From Acanthacorydalis orientalis (Eukaryota > Arthropoda > Insecta > Megaloptera > Corydalidae), in assembly GCA_034766995.1 (NCBI GenBank), contig CM068320.1, positions 9,519,501 to 9,583,500 on the forward strand: a stretch of 64,000 nucleotides of DNA, given 5' to 3'. Position 1 is the first letter of the stretch. The number at the start of each line of letters is the position of its first letter. Shown here piece by piece: positions 10,116 to 24,584 of the stretch. The translations under genes were made by a program, and so were the position numbers. The notes beneath the pieces are model-generated. The model did no database searches and was not told the DNA's origin. It saw nothing but the letters and a program-made list of their open reading frames with translations.

Positions 10116-13100
10116 GATCGTATAAATACAAAAGAAATATTTACATATGGTGTATATATTGCATAATCCTTCCTATTCGCTATTCAAAGTCGAAACATGA
10201 GATTATAAGCCCAAGACTTTTATAACTTTTGTTTTAAATTATTATATTTAATATTGAAAGATTTTACAACTACTTACGTAGTAAAAATACAAATTTGATC
10301 ATAATAAGGGTGGCCACAGATAGCAAAATGGCTTAAATTCTCAGTATTTAAATATATGTCAGTCACAACCATCGAATTCTATTAATATATAAAATAATTC
10401 TATTCTTAGTGTTGATAAAATACACGCTTTTTGTGAAACTTATGCCTACGCAATGTTATGAGAAAAAGTTGAACAGGAACGTATTATCAAATTATTTTTG
10501 TTCAAGCTTGTCTTACATCATATTATTGAAAATAATTCAATATATTCAAATCTGTCCATAAAAAATTATTAGTAAAAATGATCATTAAATGCGCTGAAAT
10601 TACATTAGACATATGATATTACTCATAAATATAAAAATAATAACAGATAATTTACTTAAATTATATTTGAATATTATGAATACAATGCTTTTTTTTAATT
10701 TGTTCAATATTATATTAAATTTTTAAAAATATTTTTTTGTAAATCGGTTTGTGTGATGATTATGTAAACACTTTGCATATGAGTATTAATATATTTTATT
10801 ATAAATTTATACTTTTTTAAGGTATTAAAAAAGCATTTAATAAATTTAACATTTGCATTTATATTCATTTTCTCATTAGCTAATTTATTATTACATATAA
10901 TATTCATATATTCCGTATAACTTCTTTTACTACGATATGTACGTTATACCTGACATTCAGTATTAAGACAATGGTAATACAACACTGCTTCGGTTAGTGA
11001 TTCATATAATTACTATTTAATATATTATGAACTTTATGATATTATCAAGCTATCAATCTTGAGATTCTCGGTTTGCTATGATTAATTTTTTTATTATTTT
11101 TTTATAATTATTGTATTTATACTGATTATATTCTTTTAATTTGATAGAATATCATCTATTTAAATTATTATATGAGCATTGTTTCTCTCGATTTCACTTA
11201 TATTAATAATGCACCTTGTTTTACACAGGTATGTAGAGTTGTTTGTACAAACGGTGACAAGAACAATAATAAAAGTTTTATAGCTACAATGATATGACAA
11301 ATAAATTGAATAATGTATAATTTAAATTGTAATAAATATGACACCCAACATATTGAATCTAGACAAAAATCAACATATGTATCGTAGGACTGACATTTTT
11401 TTATGTAATGTTGTAATTTCAATGTTATAATATCGATAACATTTTCTTCAGTATTAAAATATGTTTAATTATTTCGTAAAATATTTACATACATTTCTTT
11501 ATCCGTTTCTCAGTTTTGAATTACCAACACCTTACAACGCTATACAATTCAAAATTAATTACTCCTCATCCACATATTTACCTATATTTTAATGTTGGAT
11601 TATCTTCATGATTTTGATATGATCATATTATAGGAATATATATATTAAATTAATTTTCACCCATTCATAGGAAACTGATCCAAACATACAACTTTTATGT
11701 GTGGTTATGCGCAAATTGATTTTTATTTGATGTTTGTTTCACTAATCATTAGTTCTTTTCTTACAATTCTTGTTTTATTCTTTCATATTTAAGAGGTTTT
11801 TTTTTTTCACTTTTAAAAGACGTACCTTTACATTATTTTTTTTCAGTTCTGCTATTATTTCAGACGACATAATCTTGTGGTTTAAATCTAAACGTACTAA
11901 TCTGAGGTTTAACATAAAACATTATAGCACTTATTTTATTTACAAATAATTTTTACGGGTAACTACGTTGAGACTATATTTTACAATTTTATTTATCTTT
12001 GTATATTTAAATTGTATTTTCTACAGTACATTTACGTTTATTTGAGATGTTAATTATTTGTGAATATAATTAATTTTAATTATGTAAATTTGATATAGTT
12101 TTTTCTTTTCGTCGCATTTTTACATTTATCTTGACACGTCTTTTCAAATATTTAACTATACTATTTAATGCTGGTCGGATATTTTCCTAAATATCAAATA
12201 CCGGAAGGAAATTTTATTTATATATTTCAAATAGACTTTTCACTTCATTTTTTAAAATTTTGTTTAAAAAATATGAGGCATAATGGCAGTTTTTTTCTCA
12301 GGTTGCAATTGATAAAAGTATGTTTGTTTATATAGTAAATAATATTTCTTTATTTAATTTTTGGATTATATTGTAACATTTTTATTAAGAGAAATAGCGA
12401 TTCGTTCATATTTTCAAAACTTATTGCATTGATAATCATATTGTTCCAGTATTTATAATATATGCGTTACTGAATATACAATATTGTAATATGGTTGAAT
12501 TTTTTTTCAAAAATTGAAAATATTCTTGACTATCGTTATACACATTTACTTCGATAATATTTTTGTATTGTATTAATATGTGCTTTTTATCTATTATTAT
12601 TATTAATTGTAAACAAAATTAGATAAACTTTTACAGTCAATTGCTTTTGCATGTTTCTTTTAAATATTTAAAAATTTAAAAACATATTTTTTGAATAATA
12701 CAATAAAATATTAATTGCGTTCTATTAAGAACTTCAAATAGACAAATATATACAAAGAGTTGTAGCATATAACTACTCTTTTTGTAGCATTGGTATTTTA
12801 ATTTTTTAATGTTTCTCACGTTTAAAATACGGCTAATTAAATTTACAATTAATAAGCAAATTTTTATTATAATTCTATTTCTGTTATATATCAGACTACT
12901 TATACCAGGAAAACTTTATTGACAGTCCAGCTCTGTGTACATATACGTAATACATCATGGGCGTACAACTGATCTTTGCATAGAATTGTTTGTAAATGAC
13001 TTGTGTGTGGTATAATTTTATCGATTACAATATTTAGATACTTGAAGTTGTAATGCGAAGTGACGCCTCTTTTTTGGTTTTATCGTTATAACTGAGCCCA

Positions 13101-13393
13101 TTTATTAATTTTACTATTATTATTATTGGTTTATCAAGTGTACAAAATTTAGTATATTCTAAGGTAATTTCATTTACAGTTGTTTATATATTTGATATGT
13201 TTAAACATTTTTTATAATAGTAAATCAATAAATAGACTTTATCGTAGAAGAATAATCATTACATTCGTGCAATACTTGCGATATTGTTTTATGACTTGTG
13301 TAGGTTAATTTATTAATTATTCCAACATGTTTAATAATCTTCTATAGCAATTTCAAATAAGAATTTATGTATTTTTGGTAAAATAAAGGAAAA

Positions 13394-14121
13394 ATGGCAG
13401 ATACAGGATTTCCAGGACAACATACAACAACGACCACAGTCACATCTGCTACAACAGTGCAAACAAATATTCGATATGATCCTTCATATGTTAGAACGAT
13501 TCCAGGATATATCAAAATAGCTCAAATTGTATGCCTTTAAAATCAGACTAATTATTATTAACTTGATTATTTAATAAAACAATATATTATATTTTAGGCA
13601 CTCAACCTTTTGGGATTTATTTGTATTGAATGTTCTGGTTTTGCAAATCATCCGCGTGGTAGTTTTTTCAATTTTGTAGCAATGACTGGTTTTTGGTTTA
13701 CAGCATTATTACTTGCATTTTATTTATTTCATGTAGTTGAGAAATTTTTTAAAATACCATGGTTAAAAATGGAAATGTGCTTTTGTTCTGCATGGACATT
13801 ACTTTATCTTATTGCTTCTGCTCTTGCTGCTTCTCTTGGAAATGAAGCGTATTCTGCAGCTGCGGTATGTAGATTGAATTATTTTTCAATCGTTTTAATT
13901 ATATCAGTGTATTCTTTTAAATAAGTCTGTTTAGAATAGTAGAGTTTTTATCTTAACATTTGTTTGTGTTTTGTTTGTAGTTCTTTGGATTTTGTGGTAT
14001 GATAGTGTACGGATATGATGCCTGGCATAAATTTAAAGCTGTAAAAGGAGGAGAATTAGCTCAGGGGGAACGTGTCATCAGTAAACAAACAACTAGTACT
14101 GCAAATACTCCAACGTACTAA
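13394..14121 (+). CDS. MARVEL-domain membrane protein (CMTM4/8-like)
   Basis: Three exons, 13394-13528, 13598-13864 and 13981-14121, all joined in phase 0 with GT-AG introns of 69 and 116 nt, give 180 residues. The N-terminus is a Thr/Val-rich cytosolic tail containing 'YDPSYVRTIPGYIKIAQI', as in insect CKLF-like MARVEL proteins. Four hydrophobic membrane segments follow: 'ALNLLGFICIEC', 'GFWFTALLLAFYLFHVV', 'CSAWTLLYLIASALAAS' and 'FFGFCGMIVYGYDAWHKF'. The C-terminal tail is short and polar and ends TPTY. MARVEL proteins act in membrane apposition and vesicle traffic; the specific role here is not shown. The start is the first ATG upstream of the conserved tail and is preceded by an A-rich context (aaaaATGG). 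Confidence 0.85.
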
Positions 14122-14278
14122 ATTTACATATTAATTTTTTCCATTTTGTTAATTTTATAGTGTTATATTAATGCATATTTTCTTTGTTGTTTTCTTTTCA
14201 AAAAAAAGTGATTTATGTATTGTTTCCACATTACACAATATTTATATTTCTTTATTTTTGTTCACTTTTTGTTATACA

Positions 14279-14317
14279 TACACACACACACACACACATT
14301 ATATATATATATATATG

Positions 14318-14412
<95 letters not shown>
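14279..14412. repeat. (CA)n-(TA)n compound microsatellite in the MARVEL 3' region
   Basis: A CA run passes directly into a TA tract of more than 100 bp with one 'tgtatg' interruption. It begins about 160 bp after the MARVEL stop codon and may be transcribed in the 3' UTR. Confidence 0.95.
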
Positions 14413-14415
<3 letters not shown>

Positions 14416-15264
14416 GAATTAATATTTCTGTTGATATCTTGTTGGCTTATTAAGTTCTTAGAATATAATTTTCATTTTATTTCTTTGATATTTATTGATT
14501 TAATTTTTTTTATTTATCGTTTTGTCTGCAGTGATTGTGAATGTTTTTGTAATATATATATGTATATATATATATATAAAATAACAAAAAGTGTGTGTAT
14601 GCAAATATATGCAGTAATTATAAGTGAAATATGTTTTAGGATATATTTATAATTTTTCATAATCATTGCTTTTCTTAATTATATTACTTAATATAAAAGG
14701 CTAACATTTACTTTATTAAAACATTAATGACCTGTATTAGTTTTTTATCGTATTTATTCATTTAATATAGTATTTTGTTTATGGAAGCTTTTATGTGTTA
14801 ATGTCAAGTAGTTAATGTTAATCTTGACTAAACATGTTTATAGTATTTGTTATAAGTAACTGCATCAGTAATTGGTTGGTGTAAAATCATATCTGGCTGT
14901 AGACATACATTTTTTATGTAGTACTTTTTTAATTAAAAATATTTTACCTGATTTTTTAATTGTTACAAAGTGGTTATATAAAGGTATATTAGCTACTTAT
15001 TTACATATTTAAATGTTATGATTACTGGAAGTTTTTATTAAAAATTTTTTAAGAAACAAAAATAGAGAATCTAAAAAAAATGCTTATTGACAAAGTATGT
15101 AATAAAACAGAAACCAGCGTAATGCATGGTTATTAAGAATATACATCAATCCATGAAAATATGCACAGTAAAAATGTTATAAGTAAAATTTTATAAAGTT
15201 TGTTATAAGATAGTACAAATTGAGTTGTACTAAAATTATAAAATATATTTTTTTAAAGTATATG

Positions 15265-15363
15265 TGTGTGTGTGTATATATATACATACATACATACATA
15301 CATACATACATGAATACATACATGAATACATACATACATACATATATACATACATACATACAT
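15265..15363. repeat. (GT)n then (CATA)n tetranucleotide repeat
   Basis: A short GT run and TA tract lead into about 20 CATA units interrupted twice by 'tgaa'. Confidence 0.9.
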
Positions 15364-18300
15364 AGAGAGACGGAGTGGTAAGATATCAGAGTATGTCGCA
15401 CACATCAGAATCATGTATTCAAAATTTTTAAAAAATTAACTTTTATAAATGATTGATTTTTATTTATAAAGTTATGATTTTTCATTTTTTATAATACATG
15501 TCTGGTAGATTGTAGGTAGTGTATTGGAATTTGAATAGTATGTATGTTTGTGTGAAATTTTTTTTTTATTCACTTAGATCATATTTGTTTATTAGTTTGA
15601 TTACATTTGTTTTGAGTATATTTTTTTCTTGTTTAAAGGAATTGAAAATGATTGTTGATTTTTTTTATAATTTTTTTTTTTTGAAAGCTAATTCAAACGA
15701 GATATTTGACACAGTTACTTACCTGAATATCTTATTAAAATTATAACTATTTATATTTAATTAAATTTAGAACAAATATGATAGTCATATTCTTAAATAT
15801 GTTATTATAAATCCAAGAATTTTCTATTTAATTGCACTTAACTAATACAAAATTAAATATTTTGTTTGGTTCTTGTTCAGTTCATAAGGTGGGAAGTTGT
15901 GAGTGCATCTTGTTTTTGATATGTTAAATTACAATTTTATATCAAAATGTTTTATAATGCAAATTGTTGTTTTGAAGTCTGAAGTTAATTAGAATTTGAA
16001 TCGATGCTCATACGTGTTACTATCCATTTAAAAAATTAATTTTTATTCCCAGTTCTGTAGTTTCATTACATTATTATATTGAAAAATGTGGTTGCCATTA
16101 AATTTTTGATAATTGAATTTAGTATCTCATTGATTTTGTATATTATTTATAATATGTAATAAAAGAATTTATTTTTCAAAATTGTTATTGTTACAAGTAT
16201 AATTCTATATTGTTATATACAAACACAAAAGAATGAATGAATTTTAAGAATTTTATATTAACAAATATTGATAAAATTGAAGAAATTAATTTAAATTTGT
16301 TTATTATATTTATGATTTAAAGTTAATTGTAGTAATAATGTAATAAAATGTTCAAATATTTTATAAATAACAAATTATATGCATTAAATATGTAATACAA
16401 TTTAAATTAAACTAGTGCTGTTAATTAAATATTACCTGTATTAGAATAATAAAAAAAATATAGTTACTGTGATGAGTTGAATGAATGTACACAATGTATA
16501 GACACACATTCATAAATATCAGCTAGTATTTATTGTTTTTTAATTTTACAATATAAATACATTTGTATTTTTAAATTTGGAAATATTTACAAAGAAGGCA
16601 TTAAGTTCTTTGCCATAGAAAGTGTATTTGTTACTTGATAATATTTTTTTAAATTTTGCATGGTTATTTGCATGCTTTTAAATGAAATTATGTAAATTGA
16701 ATCAGTTTTGAATTTTCAGTTATTTTCTTAGATTGTTTGTTTTGTAATGCAGTTTTAGTTTTTTTCCCATTTGTATTGGTTACAGATATAAATAATAATA
16801 ATAGAATAATTGTTTCTTATTTAATCAAGGAAGAATTTTTTTGTAAAATTAAAATAAGGTTTTTATAACTTGATATAAATTTGGTTCTCTTTAGTTTAAA
16901 ACTACTTAATAATAAATTTAAGTTTTATTGCATAAATAAAATAAGGTCTAAAAAATAAAAAAAAACACGTAAAATTCACAATAAATCAAGAATTAAATAC
17001 ACATGTATATTGTAATTTAATAATTAATATAATTCAAAAAAACATTATTTTGAAATTGTTTTTTTCATTATTGTTCTTTTTTATTATCAGCATTTAAAGA
17101 CTGAACTTTTTCAATAACAATGAATTTTTTTGGTAATTTTAGATATCAAAAGTTTGAATCATATGAACAGTATAGATATTTATAACAGCAAAAGATATTT
17201 TTTTTTATTCTAAATAATTTTTTTCAATATTGTAAAAATTGGATGAATAATGAACTGGCTTTTTAGTAGATCTTTTCGTACAAATGTTATATTACAAGAT
17301 CGAACTGTAGAAAGTTGCAGGTTGTAAAAATATTAAGGTCAACTATCGTTAGTGGATATATTCCTTAATATCGATAAAAGACCATGTTTTGTACTTATAT
17401 ATAATGCTAATTAATGATTCCATACAAATTTTTTACTTCATTTTAAAGAATTCACTCATAGGCTTTTTAGGTAATTCCGCGCATATTGTAGAGCAATGAA
17501 CAAAAAATAAGTATTACAAATAAACCAAAGGAATTACTGGAACTATAGTACCTTTTATCTAATGATTAGTGAATTGCAATACTGAATAACAGGCGCGCGA
17601 TAAACAGTACTTTTTTAGATATAAGTAATTCGTTTAAAACATTACTACCTTTATTATTCAAGGCCTCTAACTACATATAAAAGATACATTATCACTAACA
17701 AAAATGTAAATTTATATACAAATATATTTGTATGATGAATGTCAATTCTGAGAGTTTTTATTTTAATGTTAAATTTGACTTACGAAAACTATAAAATCTC
17801 TCGTTTGATTTCAAACAGATTTATATATCAAAAAAGCATCTGTCGAACGTTGGAAAATCCCTTACAATATAATATGTACTTCTATCTGGTGATTTCTTTA
17901 ATAATCTAGTTCTTAGAAAAAATTGTTTTCCTTCCTTTTGCTCGCCGATGTTCAATGCTGCAGTGCACTTATAGTTTGATTACGTTTGAAAGTTAAAATG
18001 TATTTACATTGTTGTGCTCGCCGTTTTGGTTTCTTTACTTTGTCTAATTTTATTTTATCAGCTCCACTGTTGACCCTACCTAACACTTAATAAAAGCAAA
18101 ATAGCAAGGATAGATGCAGTGGAACGGGAAAGTTAGAATCTTATAATTGCTTCTAGCATTCAAAAATATTACAACGATTAAAATAAATAGCCTGAAAATT
18201 ATGAAAAGTGAGGGAAATATAATATGTTGGATAAATGTGAAAATTGTGAGAAATCTTTCAACTTTAATATATTTTATTTAAAAGTTTTCTCTTGTGTGAC

Positions 18301-18774
18301 AGAGTTATATAAAGGTTATTCTTTTCATATTTCACAAACTGGACTTTGTTACTGTTAATAGGAAACAATGTTGCGTCACCTATGTAATGATTGATAATTG
18401 ATCAGGATGTAATAACGTGACAATTGTTTGATTAGATTCCAGTAGTTTTAAATATACATTTTCTTTCTGATATCGTACTAAATTGACAATACCATGTTTT
18501 GGATGATTTTTTTTTGTAACATTTTGTGTCTTTAGATTTTCTCACTCAGTTTCTTTTTTACTCATATTTTTTATTTTCTATTATCAAATTCTAAGAATAA
18601 CTTTCCAAATTAACGTTATATATATAAAGTGCACAAATTAATTCTGTGCTTTTTTAATAGAAAATGTTTACGGAAAAATGGAATACATTTCAATCCGCAA
18701 AATACCTCCCATTATTTTATATAACTTTGCTCTATGTGTCGGATAATTGATGAATCCCAAATCGAAAAAAGATG

Positions 18775-18957
18775 TCAGCTGTAGATGAAGTCACAATGCA
18801 CTTTCGGACCTCTTCCACTGTTTTGGCATTTTGTCCATGTTTTATGTCTCACAACACCGTCTTCCGAGCTAAACAAACCACGTACGCAGTTCGGCAGCAT
18901 TTTTTTCAATTGGTATACGAAGGGTATGCAATGCATATGTTGATTTTCGGTCGCCAT
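18775..18957 (-). pseudogene. Probable mariner transposase N-terminal remnant
   Basis: A 60-residue minus-strand frame begins MATENQHMHCIPFVYQLKK and later reads 'EDGVVRHKTWTKCQNSGRG'. This resembles the N-terminal helix-turn-helix part of mariner transposases, in which an 'ENQH.R....YEF.KG' start is followed by 'YGEDAVS..TC..WF..FR.G'. The match is weak and the fragment ends in a stop soon after. No terminal repeats or catalytic region were found nearby. It could be a chance frame. Confidence 0.4.
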
Positions 18958-19128
18958 CGTTTACACTACTGTTTTGTGAGGTTATGCCAACTACTTAGTC
19001 AAGATACATAGTTTTTAAATGTTAATGTTGGTACTTGAAAATCCTAAAACGACTAGGAAATATTTTAATTTAAAACAGAGTTTTGATTAATTTGATGTAA
19101 AAGCATCGAATTAATTTTTGTACCTAAT

Positions 19129-19129
19129 A

Positions 19130-19206
<77 letters not shown>
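19129..19206. repeat. (TC)n-(TA)n compound microsatellite
   Basis: About 12 TC units followed by about 26 TA units. The same TC-then-TA arrangement recurs at 19452-19538. Confidence 0.95.
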
Positions 19207-19210
<4 letters not shown>

Positions 19211-19451
19211 AGGAAACCGGATACATGTGTGTTCGATCAATACGGGATTCGACAAACGTTTATCATTTCTATAAATACTCCCTAAAATGTCGAATAATGT
19301 GACCAATTATATAACAAAATTTTCCACAACATCATGGAGGAATTAGAACTTTTTCCATTTTTTTTTACTTCGATACATGTGAGTTGAGATATATGGTACA
19401 AGAATTAACAGCATATATCAAGATTTAACTGTATATACTTTCTATCTCAAC

Positions 19452-19453
19452 AC

Positions 19454-19538
<85 letters not shown>
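19452..19538. repeat. (TC)n-(TA)n compound microsatellite, second copy
   Basis: TC units followed directly by TA units in the same order as at 19129-19206, with different flanks, so this is not an evident segmental duplication. Confidence 0.95.
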
Positions 19539-19544
<6 letters not shown>

Positions 19545-20384
19545 ATTTAAATTGAAAATTCTAATATTAGCAGTATTTATTTCTCTAAATAATACATTTT
19601 ATTAAAAATATACTTTACCACCAATATAATTGTATATTAATAGAATTAAAATAAGAAGATTGCCTTCATTTAAGTAATGTAAATCAAAGATTACAAGAGC
19701 ACTTTTAGAATAAAAAGTAAGAATTAATGTTTAGTTAGTTAAATTCGAGGAGGGAAAAAGGACTGACTGTTTAAATGAAGATCAGTTTTTTATAATAAAT
19801 AAAATAATCACAGTCAAATTAAATATTTTACATGTTTTTTTTTTAAATTTAGAATAAAAAAATGATAAGTTACAATAGATATTATTTATTGGATGGATAT
19901 TTGGGGTTTAAAAGCGCGTTGACAATTAAGGTTTTATTAATGGAGAAAATAGTATTTATTAAATATGCGACGAAAGTATATGTGATAAATTCAGTTGCTT
20001 TCCTTACATATTAAAAGAGATATTAGTATTTGGTAAAATAATTATTATTTACAATTCTACAAGGAAACGAAACAATAAATTAAGAACTATGTTCTTAAAG
20101 CTCTACTATTCATTTTGCATATATTCTAATTTAATTTACAAATTATATCAATCGTGAATTTTTATTTTTACAAAATGTAACTATTTTCGAGTGTGAACAT
20201 TAAAAATAAAACGATATTAACGATTTACCCAGTTAAAAAGTTTTTTTTTAATTTCATGTACAGTAGTGAATGATTATAACTTTTCTATTTTTGGTTATTT
20301 AATTTTCCACTGTTGTTTTAATAAAAAAGTTTGTATGTAATTAAAAGCTACTAATTACATATTTTTTATGAGATTTTTATACAT

Positions 20385-20392
20385 ACACACGC

Positions 20393-20482
<90 letters not shown>
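20385..20482. repeat. (TA)n microsatellite
   Basis: A short CACACGCG leader followed by about 88 bp of pure TA repeat. Confidence 0.95.
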
Positions 20483-20485
<3 letters not shown>

Positions 20486-21539
20486 ATTATATATTGTTGT
20501 TTGTTCATAATGAAAGGTACAATGATCATTTAATGACGTTTTCATTGTATTGTTTAATTTTGTTATCAAATTATTTTGTAGCATAAGTATGATAAAAAAC
20601 GGACATTAAGTAATATTGTCGTAAATCAAATCATTGTTTCAAGTTATCAATATCTCGACCTTTTAAATAGTCCGATTAAATATTATTAATGTGAGAAAGG
20701 TGAAAAGGTATGTGAGTTCTAATAATTGTTTTGAGTTCGTTTCAGTTCCATTTGCAGTATTTTTTTTTACAAATTGTGCTTTTTTAGAACTGAAATTATT
20801 TCTTTACTAGAATGCTATTTTTAAATTTACGATTGATATTAATGTGATATTAATTAAATGAAAATAAAAAAAATAAATTAATTGTTCTGAGAATAATTTC
20901 CAAAAAAATTCACAAATTTGTCAGAAGGTACTATTTTATTAGAAATAGTAAAATTATTAATGTAGAGTTTACGTGAAAACTTCGATTGAATTTCAAAAAA
21001 AATATGCAAACATCTTAACATTTTAAATTATGATTATTGAGATAATTGTTATTAATATCAAATATATTTTCAATCTTATAGGAATAAAATATACCATTTG
21101 TTGGCTATACTGACTGTCACATGTCAAAAATTGTGGTTTTCTGAGAATAATTTTGTCATTTTACATATCACTGCTATAGATTACGAATATTACGAATTAG
21201 TATATAAGAAAAGATAATGTATTTTATCAAGACTTTATCATTGGTAAAAATTTCATTGAAAAATCTTTTTTATTTAAGTTATGTTCAATCGAACGGTTAG
21301 TGGTAAGTATATTTATTTATTTTTACTTTTTTCCTCGCTAAAATTGTCATATCTTTTCTAAAAATTAACTCGAGTTCAATAATGTATTTTCATTTTTATA
21401 AAAACGTGTTAAATAAATAATACACACCATGGAATTTTTATCCTATTGTAACTTAGTAATTTCTGAGTATGTGTATTTATATATGATTTCACACCTATAA
21501 ATAAACGAGTTTGTCTTATAATTATTTTGTATACATACA

Positions 21540-21577
<38 letters not shown>

Positions 21578-21620
21578 CACACACACACACGAACAATTTA
21601 TTTTTATTTATAGATGTATA

Positions 21621-24584
21621 ATGGGCCAATCAACAAGTTTTCCTTCACGGGAACGCAGAAGATCAATAAGATCTTTCCGGTCTTCTATGTCTACAAAATC
21701 TAAAAAGCACTCACTGAGTGCTACTTTTAATATTTTAGAACAGAATAGTAAAATAGAGTTATTGAATGTTAATATTGCCAGTGAAGAAGAACTCATGACG
21801 TTAGCTGGTGTGACAAGGGATATTGCACATAGTATTGTTCAGTATCGTCGAATGATTGGAAGATTTAAAAAAGTTGATGATCTTGCATTGGTACCAGGTA
21901 TGGGAGCAGAAAAATTACATTTAATAAGAAGTGAAGTTTGTGTAAGGCAACAGAGAACAAATAGTGATATTTCATATAGTATAAATTCTTTGGACAGTAT
22001 TACATCGAGTGAATCCGGTGTGGTCACTCGTAATCTATATGTTAATATCAATAAAGCAAGCGTATTTGAACTTCAATCTGTTGAGGGTATTACTCAAGAA
22101 ATTGCTGCAAATATCGTCCATACTCGTGAGAGAAAAGGTCCATTTAAAAGTGTTAATGATTTAAGGAAAGTAAAAGGTATTAATGATATTCTATTTAGTG
22201 TAATAAGAGTTCATGTTGCAATTGAAGATGACGTCCAGCAGGAAAAGTTTAATTTAACACAAAAAAACTTAAAATCTATTACAAATGAGTACCTGATTGA
22301 CCATGATTTAGTTGAAAAAAGTGTACAGTGCCAGGGTGTTCAAGAAAAAATGAAAATGAATAATAATATAACACCATATATGAGTGACATTTTTGATTTA
22401 TTATCAACATATTCACATCGACCTGTAGTAGAAAAGTTTAAATATGAAAGAAATGGAAGAAAATGTGTTCGTTTATGTACTTGGAATTTGTATAATTTAA
22501 CAATTGAAAAAGCTGAAAATCTTGGATTTTTAGAAGTTTGTTGTCGAACAATATTAGAAAACAGGTAAATATATTTTTTAATTAAGTCAAACGTTATCTT
22601 TTTAATACAGTGGCTTATTTTTTATAATTAAAAAATATTAAGTATTTTCATAGAATAAATTAAATTTTAATTTTGTAGTTTGACACTGTAAATTAACTTA
22701 TTAACTAAGCTAAATTAATTTTTAGAAATAAATTAATATCCCATACAATATGAAATTTTCTTTATCAAAATGTTCAATAATTAATTGCCATTTTGATATG
22801 CAATAATACATTTTGATGCTATTGCAGTTATATTTAGGTTTTGTTGACAAATAAGAGATTTTCTCTACTAATATTTTAAAGATGGCATTATTAAAATCCA
22901 CATTAGTATATCAAATTAGACAATAATTAATTATGAAAGAATTTTATGGTGTTAATTTATTTATGAAATTAAATTAAAAGTTATAATTGTCTTTCTTATA
23001 TATAACAGGTATTATATAAGTTGTTGGGACATAAATTTATGTTATATAAAAAAATATGTGAGAGGAAGGAGGTATCAATAATTACATTATTAATTTGCAA
23101 TTTACAGGTTAACAATTTTAGCCATTCAAGAAGTGTATGATGAATTAGCGTTAAAAAAAATTTGTGATGAACTTAATGAACCAACTTTGAAACGAATTGT
23201 CGAGTGGAAAGAAAACAGTTTTAATTGGAAATATTTTGTGTGTAATAAAACAAAGTATTCAGAACATTTGGGGTTTGTATACAATTCAAAAGATGAAGGC
23301 ATTGAAGTTGAGCTAGTTTCTATAGAAAACATTTTGCTGGACAATAGTATTGGAAAAATAGTATTAGTGAAATTTGAAGTAGGAGAAATGAATTTATTAT
23401 TAATAAATGTAAATGCAAAAAGTGTGTGCCTGGATTCCCAACAAATAGTACAAGAATATTTAAGGAAAGAAAATAACACAATTATCGTTGGTGATTTTTC
23501 TGGATTCTTTAATGATGAAAGGAGTAAGTATGTTTATTAGTTTTAAATTTTTAAAATGTATTTATTTATAGAATATGTATGTGTTCATGTGTGAGGTTAC
23601 ATATATATATATACACACACACACACGTTAGCACGCACGTTCGCACGCACTCACACACACATGGTATTTTGATTATATTTATGTTTTTTTTTACAATAAA
23701 CAAATATTCAGTTCATAATGAATAAAATAGTATGTGTATAAACAATTTTGTGCACATTGTAAATATATGTTGGTTTAGATATGCATATATACATATGGAT
23801 TTATAGAAACTCAATATTTTTTTTGTTTCCAATAAAAACTAATATTCACACATACACACACACACATATATATATATGTGTGTGTGTGTGTATATATATA
23901 TATAGAGAGAGAGAGATATTCTTTAGTGGGTTTTTGCATCAATAGATTTTGTGTTATGTATATTTTTAATACTGTTGTAGATTATTTAATTTAGTAATTA
24001 AAAAATATCTGTTTTTATTACAATTAGGGATAATGTTCATATAGTGTTTTAGATATTGTTAATAAATGCGTTATATTACCTGTTCCAAGAAAGAGTTTTA
24101 AATTTATGTAAAAAAAAATTTTTTTAAATCTAGTTTTTAAGATATTGCTTTAAGAACTAATCGTACAGTTGTAGTTACTAAAAATATTTTGAAATTATGT
24201 GTAGTAATATCAGTAATTAAGTATTTATTTTTAGTGGATGAAACAAGTTCCTGGACAGAATTTTTTTCCCATGTTCTTCCATTTAAAACAAATACGTGTA
24301 GTGCAAAAGATTTTAAAAATAGTATTCAATTTTTTGATAATATATGTTTAAATATGGTGGCACGAAAAAGGTATACAGGGTGTGGAGCTATGATTCAAGA
24401 CGGCTTAATGCATTTGGCTATTCCTCGAGGCTGGACCTGGGGAGGTGTAGCAAGTGAACATTGTCCTGTATGGTGTGAATTGTATATAGATGATTATTTG
24501 ATGTCACCAAAAACTTTAACCACTTCATGCTCAAATGGCGCTTTAGTGTGTAATGGTACTACTGATACACATAAATCTATATAA
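21621..24584 (+). CDS. EEPD1: EEPD1 homologue: helix-hairpin-helix plus endonuclease/exonuclease/phosphatase protein
   Basis: Exons 21621-22564, 23108-23523 and 24235-24584 join in frame (phases 2 and 1) to give 569 residues, the same length as human EEPD1 as I recall it. The N-terminus MGQSTS fits an N-myristoylation signal (Gly2, Ser6), also present in vertebrate EEPD1. Two helix-hairpin-helix DNA-binding units follow: about 48-106 ('LNVNIASEEELMTLAGVTRD', then 'LALVPGMGAEKL') and about 140-200 ('VNINKASVFELQSVEGITQE'). The C-terminal EEP fold starts with 'CTWNLYNL' and 'ILAIQEVYD', and later has 'IIVGDFSG', 'DNI' and 'GGVASEHCPVWCE'; the last has Glu in place of the usual Asp of the 'SDH' motif, as in the family. 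Vertebrate EEPD1 is linked to repair of stalled forks and to cholesterol efflux. Introns are 543 and 711 nt and carry CA/TA repeats. Confidence 0.9.

Larger units (their letters stand above)
14122..21620. other. Intergenic between MARVEL and EEPD1 genes; microsatellites and one mariner relic
   Basis: This 7.5-kb stretch holds no coding exon that I can recognise. It contains large CA/TA tracts (14279-14412), a CATA array (15265-15363), two TC-TA compound repeats (19129-19206, 19452-19538), a long TA tract (20385-20482) and a small probable mariner remnant (18775-18957). Just upstream of the EEPD1 start there is a candidate 5' UTR exon ending at a GTAAGT donor near 21303, which would pair with the acceptor at 21612-21613. 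Confidence 0.6.

Noticed and set aside
18772..19011. 79-codon plus-strand frame
   Set aside because: It is antisense to the probable mariner N-terminal remnant and has no similarity of its own.
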